The position numbers and the translations under genes were made by a program. The notes beneath the pieces are model-generated. The model was not told the DNA's origin. It searched no databases and saw only the letters and a program-made list of their open reading frames with translations. From contig JAJPHP010000060.1 in assembly GCA_021325255.1 (NCBI GenBank), forward strand, positions 68,533 through 132,532: a stretch of DNA of 64,000 nucleotides, read 5' to 3'. Position 1 is the stretch's first letter, and every line of letters begins with the position of its first letter. Below are positions 17,406 through 25,273 of the stretch, piece after piece. The stretch comes from Nitrososphaerota archaeon. Its GTDB lineage: Archaea > Thermoproteota > Nitrososphaeria > Nitrososphaerales > CADDZS01.

Positions 17406-17901
17406 GTCGACGCCTTTTTACTTCAATTGCAAAGCTTTTTCCTTGTTCTTCCGCTCTCTGCGCTAAAAAGTGCGGAGAGAAAGAAAGAAGACCACACTTC
17501 TTCTCCTCTTGCGAGCTGGAAGGAATTTGGCCAATCGGTATTTAATTATTGGCGGTCTTGGTCGAAAATGGAATTCGAGGAAAAGAGAACCTGTGAGAGA
17601 GAACGTGCTCCTTCTTTGCACATACTCAATTGGATCGAAAGCACGCATGCGTTCACATCATCTTCTTCTTGAGAATGTCGTTTTCTCCCACGAATTTTCA
17701 CTCTCTCTCAAAGGCTTTACCGATCTAAGCACCAGCTTTTCTACATCAAAAGGCAAAAACTCGCCAACGATTTTCCATCTCTCGGGCTGTAATCATCTCT
17801 TCTCATGCTCCTTGCCGATTCTTTCTCCAAAAAATACAAGTTGAAGTGGGAAAATTGTGAGATGTCGGAATTGAGAAAAGGAGTACCGTGATTTTCTAAA
17901 C
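17406..17901. other. Intergenic region, purine/pyrimidine-biased, contains one inverted repeat
   Basis: About 500 nt between divergent genes. The open frames here are Arg/Ser-rich and in opposing strands, typical shadows of biased composition. The inverted repeat at 17530-17553 is the only distinct signal. Confidence 0.35.
17530..17553. promoter_or_regulatory. GCCAAT-N12-ATTGGC inverted repeat around TATTTAAT
   Basis: Six-base perfect arms at 17530-17535 and 17548-17553 enclose a 12-nt AT-rich centre with TATTTAAT, which is TATA-like on either strand. It lies about 135 nt upstream of the dehydratase and 350 nt upstream of the PPOX gene. A dimeric regulator site overlapping a TATA box is the simplest reading. 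Confidence 0.35.
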
Positions 17902-18309
17902 TTGGCCTCGAAACAGACGGTGATTAAGGACGCTGAGTTGAAGTTTCTGCGTTCGCACGAGCTTGGGAGGCTTGCCACGGCGTCTTCCGACGCAACGCCG
18001 CATGTGATTCCGGTTGTCTACGCACTCGACGAGGACGCAGGTCCCGTGATAGCGACTGATTACAGGACAAAGAAGCTCGCAGACCTGAAGGAGAATCCCA
18101 AGGTCTCGTTCGTCGTCGACGAATACAATCCGAATCGAGCTGTCGTGATCCAGGGAACGTGCCAGATTCTCGAGCGAGGACAAGAGTATTTGAGACTGCT
18201 GGGGATACTCTTTGACAGGTTTGAATTTTACAGAAAGCATCCATGGGGCGAGGGCGAGTCTCCCATTTTGAAGATAAGCATCAAGAAGACCATCAGCTGG
18301 GGCCTGTGA
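17902..18309 (+). CDS. PPOX-class (pyridoxamine 5'-phosphate oxidase-like) flavin/F420 protein
   Basis: 135 aa with the split-barrel pattern: FLRSHELGRLATASSDATPH, VIPVVYALDEDAG, TKKLADLKENPKVSFVVDEY, AVVIQGTCQILERG, and a C-terminal PILKISIKKTISWGL. This is the small PPOX-class fold that binds FMN, F420 or haem-related ligands. TTG at 17902 is the first in-frame start after a stop. Substrate is unknown; archaeal members are often F420-dependent reductases. Confidence 0.85.
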   Translation: MASKQTVIKDAELKFLRSHELGRLATASSDATPHVIPVVYALDEDAGPVIATDYRTKKLADLKENPKVSFVVDEYNPNRAVVIQGTCQILERGQEYLRLLGILFDRFEFYRKHPWGEGESPILKISIKKTISWGL

Positions 18310-18417
18310 ATAATCCTCCATGTCGGTCCTTCCAAGGAACTCTGTACATAATTGTCCTCATCGCATTCGAATCAAACGTTAAAGGTAACCCTGAAGCATT
18401 GGTATCGAAAGAAGTAT

Positions 18418-18765
18418 ATGTCATCCCAAGGCAGCACCAAGAAACAGACCAGTCACAACAATAATCACCACTGGGTTGAATTCAAGACCCTCAAGGACCT
18501 GTTTTCTTTCATAATCACAAAGTCCATACCCGGGCAACAGTTTCTCTCCGTGATCAGATTCAGAGACTATACCTACTCGTTCACTCCAATCGACGACTCG
18601 GTCATGGTGTTCTTCACAAAGGAGACGCCGAAGAGCCCGATCTACGCGTGGGACCCCGACAGGGACGAGTTCGTTACTCTTCCCAAGCCCGACAGGACTA
18701 AGGTCAACATACTGATCCAGGAGGTTGCGCAGGACACTCTGATCAGCAAGCTCTTCTATTCGTGA
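18418..18765 (+). CDS. Conserved small soluble protein, 115 aa, unknown function
   Basis: ATG at 18418 (MSSQGSTKK) is preferred to an upstream in-frame ATG because the region before it reads as untranslated. After a polar His/Asn-rich N-terminus the fold looks alpha/beta: HHWVEFKTLKDLFSFIITKS, QQFLSVIRFRDYTYSFTPID, MVFFTKETPKSPIYAWDPDR. No metal motif apart from His residues. A hairpin-and-T-tract terminator follows at 18843-18887. I do not recognise a family. Confidence 0.65.
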   Translation: MSSQGSTKKQTSHNNNHHWVEFKTLKDLFSFIITKSIPGQQFLSVIRFRDYTYSFTPIDDSVMVFFTKETPKSPIYAWDPDRDEFVTLPKPDRTKVNILIQEVAQDTLISKLFYS

Positions 18766-18842
18766 ATCACCTAACATTGCCATTGGAAATCAAAAATCCT
18801 GAAGAACTCGCCTAACGAAAACTTCTCTGTCCTGGTTTTTAG

Positions 18843-18887
18843 GCGCCGAGGGGCCCTCTACGATCATAGAGAGGGCGCTCTGTTTTT
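18843..18887 (+). terminator. GC-rich hairpin followed by T-tract
   Basis: CCCTCT (about 18854-18859) pairs with AGAGGG (about 18869-18874); further outer GC pairs are possible; TGTTTTT follows. About 80 nt after the stop of the 115-aa gene. Confidence 0.55.
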
Positions 18888-18890
18888 CTC

Positions 18891-19157
18891 TTGTCTGACT
18901 ACTTGCAAAGGGACACAGATTCAACCAAGGCTAGGCTCGGAGAGGACGCCGAAAAGGCCGAGGAGAAAAGAGAAGACGAAAAACCGCGGACCGAAAATCC
19001 AAGGCTCAACGACGAGATTGAATCAGAGAAGGTTGGGATGGCGCCTTCGAAGCAGCGCGTCATAACTTACGAGCAGCTGCTCGAAAATAAGAAGAGGACA
19101 AAGCCTTTCAGGTCAAACACGGAGACCGGCGAGTTCCAGCAGGAGATATCCTGCTAG
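18891..19157 (+). CDS. Charged small protein, 88 aa, unknown function
   Basis: A TTG-started frame of 88 residues, extremely charged in the first half (AEKAEEKREDEKPRTENPRL) and more ordered afterwards (KQRVITYEQLLENKKRTKPF). An internal ATG (MAPSKQRV) could be the real start, giving about 39 residues. It begins directly after the terminator hairpin at 18843-18887, which makes the upstream start doubtful. No family recognised. Confidence 0.5.
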   Translation: MSDYLQRDTDSTKARLGEDAEKAEEKREDEKPRTENPRLNDEIESEKVGMAPSKQRVITYEQLLENKKRTKPFRSNTETGEFQQEISC

Positions 19158-19199
19158 GCAAGTACGCTCTCTCGTGATGCGGCTATAGTGTTTTCTTTC

Positions 19200-19439
19200 T
19201 TATGGGCTGATTTCCGAAGTCCCTGTACCCTCTTCCTTTGAAAAGTCAATCGTAGCTTTGAACGCAATGTCCACGATTATCCCGTTTTGAATCTTCTCCA
19301 CCGAGAACTTGGACTGCTCGACGTTTGCCTTCACGTTTGAGAGCAGCTCGCGAATCTGGCTCCCATAGGTTGCTATCTGCGACTGGATCTCTCTACTACT
19401 CTGCGTACTTCCACCTTCGCCTGTTGAAGTGGTTGACAT
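19200..19439 (-). CDS. Small conserved protein, 79 aa, coiled-coil then beta strand
   Basis: ATG at 19439 (MSTTSTGEGG) is chosen over an upstream low-complexity extension. The product has a Ser/Thr-rich N-terminus, an amphipathic helix (SREIQSQIATYGSQIRELLS) and a C-terminal strand region (GIIVDIAFKATIDFSKEEG). It is followed on the same strand by nothing until the window's left-hand PPOX region, and is preceded by the ABC exporter genes. No family recognised. Confidence 0.6.
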   Translation of the reverse strand: MSTTSTGEGGSTQSSREIQSQIATYGSQIRELLSNVKANVEQSKFSVEKIQNGIIVDIAFKATIDFSKEEGTGTSEISP

Positions 19440-19616
19440 TTTGTTTTTTTGCTTCCTCTCTCTACACACAATTTGTGTACTTTGGAACTTTTTCCAAGGC
19501 GCGACAGAAAAGCATGGCGGCACAATAGCTTACGAGGAGATCTCTAGACGACCTGTTTTCTCTGTTCTACTTTTTCACCTCCCGGCTGTGAATATCATTT
19601 CCGCTTTTTTTTTCTC

Positions 19617-20411
19617 TCAGACCTCGATCCTGTTTATTGAGCGCGTGGCGAAGAATACCATCGCGGCGCTCTCGACTATCAGAAGTATAACCTCGAGGGG
19701 CAGGCTGAAGCCCTGGAGGCCGAGAAGGCCGTTCCTAATCAGGTCCGCTACATACGTTAGCGGGTTGATCTCAAAGATTACCCTGAGGAATAGGAAACTG
19801 CTTCGGCTCGGGTAGAATACCGAGCTCAAGAATGTGAAGATGAAGAAGGTGAGGTTCATCGTCGCTGCGAGCGCCTCGCTTGACTTTACCCTGAGCGAGA
19901 TGAAGATCCCGAACCCTCCGAAGAAAAGAGATCCCAGGATCAATGCTGCGAGGAGCTGGAGTATGCTCGCCGCCGAGATTATCACGCCTGCTGAGACTAT
20001 GAGTGATACGATGAAGACAATTAGGGCGCTTGCTAGTCCGGTTAGGACGACGGAGAGGGCGACGCTCAGGACGTACTGCAGCCTCGTGAAGGGGCCCATG
20101 AGGATCTGCTCGAACATGCCAAAGTTGCGGTCAAACCAGATCATCGTTCCGGAGAGCATGCTCGAGGACATCACCGTCATCGCGACGGCGCCGGTGGCTA
20201 GGAAGGTCTCGTATGAGACGCCCTCGACTCCCGGAACAATCAGAGTGTAGCCAAAGCCAGCGACGAAGATGAAGAAGAGAGGTAAGACTAGCTGTATGAC
20301 TAGGAACTCCCTGTCGAGAGAAGCGACAAAGTTCCTCCTGACCAGGACGAAGAGGTTTCGGGCAAAGTTTGGCGATGCGCTTTTCTTGCTCGCTGTTTCC
20401 GTGGTAGTCAT
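19617..20411 (-). CDS. ABC-2 type transporter permease
   Basis: 264 aa with six predicted transmembrane helices: LFVLVRRNFVASLDREFLVI leads into the first helix (VLPLFFIFVAGFGYTLIVPG), then MTVMSSSMLSGTMIWFDRNF, FEQILMGPFTRLQYVLSVAL, and a C-terminal AALILGSLFFGGFGIFISLR. INPLTYVADLIRNGLLG is the conserved ABC-2 membrane signature. The ATG overlaps the stop of the upstream ATPase gene (20408-20411), so the two are translationally coupled and form an exporter. Substrate unknown; drug or polysaccharide export are both possible for ABC-2 systems. Confidence 0.88.
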   Translation of the reverse strand: MTTTETASKKSASPNFARNLFVLVRRNFVASLDREFLVIQLVLPLFFIFVAGFGYTLIVPGVEGVSYETFLATGAVAMTVMSSSMLSGTMIWFDRNFGMFEQILMGPFTRLQYVLSVALSVVLTGLASALIVFIVSLIVSAGVIISAASILQLLAALILGSLFFGGFGIFISLRVKSSEALAATMNLTFFIFTFLSSVFYPSRSSFLFLRVIFEINPLTYVADLIRNGLLGLQGFSLPLEVILLIVESAAMVFFATRSINRIEV

Positions 20412-21424
20412 TGCACAGCTCTTTTTCCTCCCGCTGCATCTTCGCCGAGGAGCCTGACCATCACCTGCTCGAGTGAGGGCTCCCTGACCGAGGTTGATTC
20501 CACCTCGACCTGCTCTTGTGATAAAAGCGAGGAGAGGTCGTATGCGAGCTTGTACGGATTCTGTGATACAAGGCGGAGCTCGTTTGATTCCTCGACTATT
20601 TCTGTGCGCTGCACGAGGCTGCCCATGCTCTGAGCTAGAGCATTTACTCTAACGAGATCGCCCTTGCTTCTTAGGACCACTGAGACAGACTTTACATCCG
20701 CATACCTCTGCTTCAGTTCCTTCGGCGTGTCGAGCGCGATTATCTTTCCCTTGTGGATCAGTGCGACGCGGTCGCAGAGGTACTCCGCCTCCGAGATGAT
20801 GTGGGTCGTGTAGAAGATCGTGATCCTGTCTCTTTTGGCGCACTCCTTGCAGTAGTCCAGGAAGGCGCGCCTTGCCAGGATATCCATGCCCACGGTGGGT
20901 TCGTCGAGAATTAGCAGCGAAGCGTCGTGCATGAACTCCCTCGCAACCTGGAGCCTCCGCCTCTGCCCGAAGGAGAGCCAGCGGATCTTCTTATTTCGCA
21001 TCTCCTGGAGCTGGAACCTCTGGAGCAGAGAGTCGATCCTCTTCTCTGCTTCGTCTCTTGGAATTCCCCAGAGCGCGGCGTACAGTCTCAATGAGGAGAT
21101 CATGGTCAGGTTGCGGTCGTAGCTCTCCTGCTGCTGGACGACGCCTAACTTTCTCCTGATTTCGAGGCCGTGCTTTGACACGTCGAGGCCGAATATCTTT
21201 GCGCCGCCCGACGTCGGAGCAATCAGGGAGGCGAGCATCTTGATCGTTGTCGTCTTTCCTGCGCCGTTGAGGCCGAGAAACCCAAAGATCTCACCCTCAC
21301 TCACCGTGAAGGAGGCCTTGTCGACGGCAAGGAACTCTCCGTATGCCTTTGTGAGGCTCTCGGCCCTTATCACTTCCGAAGTGCTCAATGAGTGTTCTCC
21401 GGCATTTTCTTCGAGTATGGTCAT
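20408..21424 (-). CDS. ABC-2 exporter ATPase
   Basis: 338 aa. Walker A GLNGAGKTTT (51-60), Q-loop VVQQQESYDR, a degenerate signature LSFGQRRRLQVARE in place of LSGGQ, Walker B LLILDEPTVGMD and the switch His in FYTTHIISEAE. A C-terminal extension of about 100 residues (RSKGDLVRVNALAQSMGSLV) is characteristic of DrrA/Nod-type exporter ATPases. It precedes and overlaps its permease. The second ATPase/permease pair upstream is in the same direction, so all four may be one transcription unit. Confidence 0.9.
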   Translation of the reverse strand: MTILEENAGEHSLSTSEVIRAESLTKAYGEFLAVDKASFTVSEGEIFGFLGLNGAGKTTTIKMLASLIAPTSGGAKIFGLDVSKHGLEIRRKLGVVQQQESYDRNLTMISSLRLYAALWGIPRDEAEKRIDSLLQRFQLQEMRNKKIRWLSFGQRRRLQVAREFMHDASLLILDEPTVGMDILARRAFLDYCKECAKRDRITIFYTTHIISEAEYLCDRVALIHKGKIIALDTPKELKQRYADVKSVSVVLRSKGDLVRVNALAQSMGSLVQRTEIVEESNELRLVSQNPYKLAYDLSSLLSQEQVEVESTSVREPSLEQVMVRLLGEDAAGGKRAVQ

Positions 21425-21565
21425 TTTTGGTGCGAGGGTGAGCCTCCACGGTTTCCTTTTTCACTGTGTGTAAACGGGACTATGCTAATCGCTTGCTCTG
21501 GTGGAGTCAGCGATTCTGTGTTCTTTCCCCCTTTTCCCTATCTCTTTTGTACTCTTCGCTTGCTT

Positions 21566-22444
21566 TCAGCTTACTCTTCTCGAGATGTCGGCGAACTGGA
21601 AGTATAGGGCCGCGATGACTATGCCCGAAATTGTGTATGCGGCGAGTATCGCAAGCGAGAGGGAGATTGTCGGGACTATTGCGGTGCCACCGCCTGCGAA
21701 CCTTAGGACAGTTCCGATGATGGAAGGAAGCTGTGGAAGCGCGTACAGGATCGGGAGAGAGTTCGCGGGAGAGGTCGGTAGGAGGATCTGGATTGACTTG
21801 TAGATCGTCGTCCCGGTCAGCGTGTCGATCAGGTCGATGTACGTGCTTATGATGAAACTTGCAAAGAAGGCGGCGGAGGCGAATATGTAGGCGAGCGATG
21901 ATCTCCTTATGAGTTCGCCGAGCATGAAAGCGAGCGAGTAGAATAGGAGCGAGGCGAGCGCCTGTATTGCAAACAACCCTGGGAGTATCGAGAGCCCTAA
22001 CTGCGAGCCGAAGAATGTGTAGGCTGAGCCTAGGCTCAGGATAGTGTTGAGGGCGAGTATCATGAGGAAGAGGAGGTATCCCCCGATGAACTTGCCCGCA
22101 AAGTAGGCCTGCCTCTTCACAGGCTTTGAGAGGAGGAGCTCGACGGTGCCCTGCTCGTACTCTTCGGACATTGCACCGGCCGCGATCAGGATTGCCGTAA
22201 AGTTGAGGAAGAAAGGCTGTAGACCAAAGATCCCGACGACCCAGATGTAGGGGTCTGCCGGCGATGGAATCCTGCTGCTTCCGACGCTCGAGAGGGCGTA
22301 GTAGGGCAGTATGTCAAGTAATACTGTGAATGCGACTAGGACGAGGACCTTGCGCCTCGCGATTGCCCTCTTTATCTCGTACCTTGCGAAGGTGAGGATT
22401 ACCTCAGCCGTGCTGCCGGCGCCCGATGTTGAAACTTTTTGCAA
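21566..22444 (-). CDS. ABC-2 type transporter permease (second system)
   Basis: 292 aa, about six helices. IKRAIARRKVLVLVAFTVLL begins the first; SEEYEQGTVELLLSKPVKRQ is the conserved cytoplasmic motif of the ABC-2 family of Nos/bacitracin type; AGKFIGGYLLFLMILALNTI and ELIRRSSLAYIFASAAFFAS follow. It lies 17 nt downstream of its ATPase (22462-23523). The protein differs from the first permease, so the region encodes two distinct exporters rather than a tandem duplication. Confidence 0.87.
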   Translation of the reverse strand: MQKVSTSGAGSTAEVILTFARYEIKRAIARRKVLVLVAFTVLLDILPYYALSSVGSSRIPSPADPYIWVVGIFGLQPFFLNFTAILIAAGAMSEEYEQGTVELLLSKPVKRQAYFAGKFIGGYLLFLMILALNTILSLGSAYTFFGSQLGLSILPGLFAIQALASLLFYSLAFMLGELIRRSSLAYIFASAAFFASFIISTYIDLIDTLTGTTIYKSIQILLPTSPANSLPILYALPQLPSIIGTVLRFAGGGTAIVPTISLSLAILAAYTISGIVIAALYFQFADISRRVS

Positions 22445-22461
22445 ATTGTTTGTACCGCTTC

Positions 22462-23523
22462 CTACCTGACCATGCCGTTGTCCTTCTTCAGCGCCTCGAT
22501 GTACGCGCGCTCGAGCATGTTCTCCGTGCTCTTTATCGTGTAGAGTTTTGCGCCTGACCTGACGATTAGTTCTGAGAGGTCGGGCCTAATGTCCGAGTTG
22601 CCCCTGACAAGGATGTCGATCTCGCCGTCAGCGTTAGGTCGTACCTCATCTACGCCCGGTATCTGGCGAATTCTTTCGATGATTTGCGGAGAGAGTTCCC
22701 GAACCTCCAATGTAATCATGGTATAGTCGAGGACGTTGCGTATCACGTCGTCGACAGGACCCTGGTAGAGGATCCTTCCGCCGTGAATTATCGCAACGGA
22801 GGTGCAGAGCGATTCTACCTCGCTCATGATGTGCGAGGACATGAAGACGGTGCCCCTCGTATCGTCCCCGCCTTCGGAGGCGAATTCCTGAAAGACGCTG
22901 CGAAAGTGCGCGGCGCCGGCGGGGTCGAGTCCTATCATTGGCTCGTCGAGAATCAGAGTCTTTGGAGATCCTATTAGCGCCTGCGCGATGCTGAGCCTCT
23001 GAACCATGCCCTTGCTCAGCTTGCCTATCTTCGTATCGGCGTATTCGAGGAGTCCCACTAGTTCGAGGACTCGCTTAACTTCGTCGGGCCTGCTCCTTAT
23101 TGTCTCTTTAGGGCGATCAGCGCCGTATCCGATTTCGTGCGAAACGAGCGAGAGGAGCTCCTGCGGGGTGAGGAAGGCCTGGATGTTTGGCAGCTCCGGA
23201 GAGTACGCGACGTGCCTCAAAGCATCTACGTGATTTGAGATCGGGTCAAATCCGTTGATAAGCACCCTGCCCGAGGTTGGTCGGATCAGCCCGAGCATCA
23301 TTCTGATGCATGTGGTCTTTCCGCTTCCGTTTGGTCCGAGAAAGCCCAAAACTTCGCCGCGCTTGACCTCGAGTTTGATCGGCCCGATCTTCTTCTTCTT
23401 TCTTCCACTTGAGAGACTTCCGTAGCTCTTCGTTGCGCCGTCGAAGGAAATCGCCACGTCAGTGGTTTGAGAGCGGCGTTCAGACTCGTATTGTGTTTGA
23501 CCGCTGTCTGTGATCAAGCCCAT
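22462..23523 (-). CDS. ABC-2 exporter ATPase (second system)
   Basis: ATG at 23523 (MGLITDSG) is favoured over a GTG six codons upstream. Walker A FLGPNGSGKTTCIRMMLGL, Q-loop AYSPELPN, signature LSKGMVQRLSIAQALIG, Walker B TLILDEPMIGLDP and the switch His region MSSHIMSEVE are all intact. A C-terminal domain (RQIPGVDEVRPNADGEIDIL) fits ABC-2 ATPases. The upstream gene on the same strand is a surface protein (23735-24559) with a 211-nt gap. Confidence 0.9.
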   Translation of the reverse strand: MGLITDSGQTQYESERRSQTTDVAISFDGATKSYGSLSSGRKKKKIGPIKLEVKRGEVLGFLGPNGSGKTTCIRMMLGLIRPTSGRVLINGFDPISNHVDALRHVAYSPELPNIQAFLTPQELLSLVSHEIGYGADRPKETIRSRPDEVKRVLELVGLLEYADTKIGKLSKGMVQRLSIAQALIGSPKTLILDEPMIGLDPAGAAHFRSVFQEFASEGGDDTRGTVFMSSHIMSEVESLCTSVAIIHGGRILYQGPVDDVIRNVLDYTMITLEVRELSPQIIERIRQIPGVDEVRPNADGEIDILVRGNSDIRPDLSELIVRSGAKLYTIKSTENMLERAYIEALKKDNGMVR

Positions 23524-23734
23524 GTTTGGAAATAGGAACACCGTCCTGCACTTTGTCTGGAATTACGCATCGAGAAGCATTCGACGAGAAGAACGGAGTA
23601 GAAAGTGTAATTCCGACGGAAGTGGAGGCTTTTACTTTCTTCCTTTTTACTCTGCGTTCCCTTGCCTACTGCTTGCTCTAATAATTCTGTCACAAACGCA
23701 ATGCGAAATATGTTTCGCTGTATAGGGTCCTTCT

Positions 23735-24559
23735 TCAATCTACCCAGTAAGAAGGCTTATTCTTTTCCGCCTCTGCGCCCGAGCTCTGCTGAGGGTCAGG
23801 AGAGGCAATCTTATCCGCTGTCTCGTTACCGCTCTTCTTTGCCAACAACTCGCCGCTCTTGCGGTGTGATCTTCGCACCTTGTAGAAGGATGGGACTGCG
23901 AGAGCTACGGAGCCTAGGACTCCGGCGCCGACCATTGCGATTCCTACACTGGTCGAGGCTCCGCTTGAGGAGTTTGTAAGCGGCAGGTTGGTTGCGAGGA
24001 GTTGTGCCTGAAGAGTGTGTGTAGAGTTGAACTGCATGTTAAGAGAGTAGAGCAATCCCGACGGCGCGATCTGGAAGTTGCCGTTTGTGGAGATTGACTT
24101 GCCGCTGGAAGAGTTTGTGGCGGTTAGTGAAACTGCATAGTTCGATGCCTGGTAGCTGTTGCCATTGAAGGTGATCTGCGACTGGCCGGCGCTCTTTATG
24201 TGTGCGGTGAGCGAGACGTCGTTTTTAGTGTAAGAGAACGTCTGGTTGTTCAACATGGCCGCAGGGATGTAAGGGAACACCTCGGGGAGCTTGCTCGCGT
24301 TGACGACCTTTGAGTAGGTCAGGCTCGAGTCGCTCGACACGAGCTTCAAAGTCATAGTGAGAAAGCCGCTCTGGCTAGCCGGCGTAGAGGACTCGTTGAG
24401 TGTGACGCTGTGAGTCACCGTGCCATTGTTGGACAGGGTGATCTTGTAGACGACGTAGCCCTGGTCAGGCTGGGCCGCAGAAGCAATTGCCAAAGTCGTG
24501 CTTGCCATTAGCAATAGTGAAAGCGTAAGAGCGAGGACTACCGGAAATTTTGATTTCAT
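23735..24559 (-). CDS. Secreted/surface-anchored protein with N-glycosylation sites
   Basis: 274 aa. N-terminal signal peptide (FPVVLALTLSLLLMASTTLA), a beta-rich extracellular region with more than eight Asn-X-Ser/Thr sequons (NGT, NES, NAS, NQT, NSS, NST), a C-terminal transmembrane helix (SVGIAMVGAGVLGSVALAVP) and a basic, then polar cytoplasmic tail. It is the first gene of the minus-strand run that continues into the two ABC-2 exporters. A proximal promoter is visible at 24626-24662. Function unknown; a surface sensor or substrate-capture protein for the exporters is possible but speculative. Confidence 0.7.
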   Translation of the reverse strand: MKSKFPVVLALTLSLLLMASTTLAIASAAQPDQGYVVYKITLSNNGTVTHSVTLNESSTPASQSGFLTMTLKLVSSDSSLTYSKVVNASKLPEVFPYIPAAMLNNQTFSYTKNDVSLTAHIKSAGQSQITFNGNSYQASNYAVSLTATNSSSGKSISTNGNFQIAPSGLLYSLNMQFNSTHTLQAQLLATNLPLTNSSSGASTSVGIAMVGAGVLGSVALAVPSFYKVRRSHRKSGELLAKKSGNETADKIASPDPQQSSGAEAEKNKPSYWVD

Positions 24560-24625
24560 TTTGAGATGATTGACGCCTTACATTCCTAAAGCTTTGAAGT
24601 TCAGAGATCTTTCTCCGTCAATGTC

Positions 24626-24662
24626 GGATATAAGGATAGTGTGATGCAATCACGATAGTGTG
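24626..24662 (-). promoter_or_regulatory. Promoter with paired direct repeats upstream of the surface-protein gene
   Basis: TATA-like CCTTATATCC on the minus strand (24635-24626), about 70 nt upstream of the ATG. Just upstream, GATAGTGTG occurs twice (24635-24643 and 24654-24662 on the plus strand), 19 nt apart, close to two helical turns. Such spacing suggests two regulator monomers on one face of the DNA. Confidence 0.5.
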
Positions 24663-24902
24663 GACGTAAATCAGGGAAGGCACTTCACTTCATTTTTTCC
24701 TTGAATATTCGTGCGTTAGTCCCGAGAGGACAGTTGCTGCTGCATTGACCGATTTTCTTCGTATGCCCTAACTACGTTGTGTCTTTCGGATACTGTTACT
24801 CCTGCTTTACGTTAGCTAATTCATGACGCGATAGGTACTATCTGTTCCTCTCTTTCCATAGTTGCCAAGAATGCTTCCGACTTGATTTAATTCTCCTCGA
24901 AC

Positions 24903-24987
24903 CGTTTCCCGCTTTATATAGCAAAATAGCACCGTTACGTACCCCCCTCTAGGGGGGTACCCCCTCGCTTTCTCGACAATTGTCGAG
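24903..24987 (-). promoter_or_regulatory. Double-palindrome promoter module, copy 2
   Basis: Minus-strand reading: a perfect palindrome TTCTCGACAATTGTCGAGAA (24970-24989 including flanks), 11 nt, a palindrome at 24939-24960 with arms GTACCCCCC and GGGGGGTAC, 18 nt, TATA box TATATAAAG (24920-24912), then GCGGGAAACGG to 24903. Order, spacings and sequence match copy 1 at 2814-2897. It points left toward the surface-protein gene, but about 340 nt upstream of its ATG and upstream of that gene's own promoter, so it may drive a separate short transcript. Confidence 0.75.
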
Positions 24988-25009
24988 AAGCTGTATGACG
25001 TGGTTTAAG

Positions 25010-25147
25010 CTACTCGATGGTTTTATCATACTCAATAATATCTGGCGCCCTAATCTCTCGGGTGTCGATATAGATATGATTCCGATCGTTCCACGATTTA
25101 ACAATACTTGCTTTTAATCCACAATTGATGAATTCTATCTGACTCAT
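25010..25147 (-). CDS. Small protein, 45 aa, unknown function
   Basis: ATG at 25147 on the minus strand (MSQIEFINCGLKAS) to a TAG at 25010. The composition is balanced and protein-like (SWNDRNHIYIDTREIRAPDI). A TATA-like TTAAATATC lies about 70 nt upstream (near 25225). It ends 23 nt before the double-palindrome module. No family recognised; a chance frame is possible. Confidence 0.35.
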   Translation of the reverse strand: MSQIEFINCGLKASIVKSWNDRNHIYIDTREIRAPDIIEYDKTIE

Positions 25148-25273
25148 CACTTGCCTCAGGTTGATTATTGCTGGCTAGCAAAGATGAGGCTCGCTGACTG
25201 AATATCAGTGTTGATAGGTGATATTTAACTCAACAGGGGAATAAAATTGGCCGTAAAATAAGCGCCAACTATC

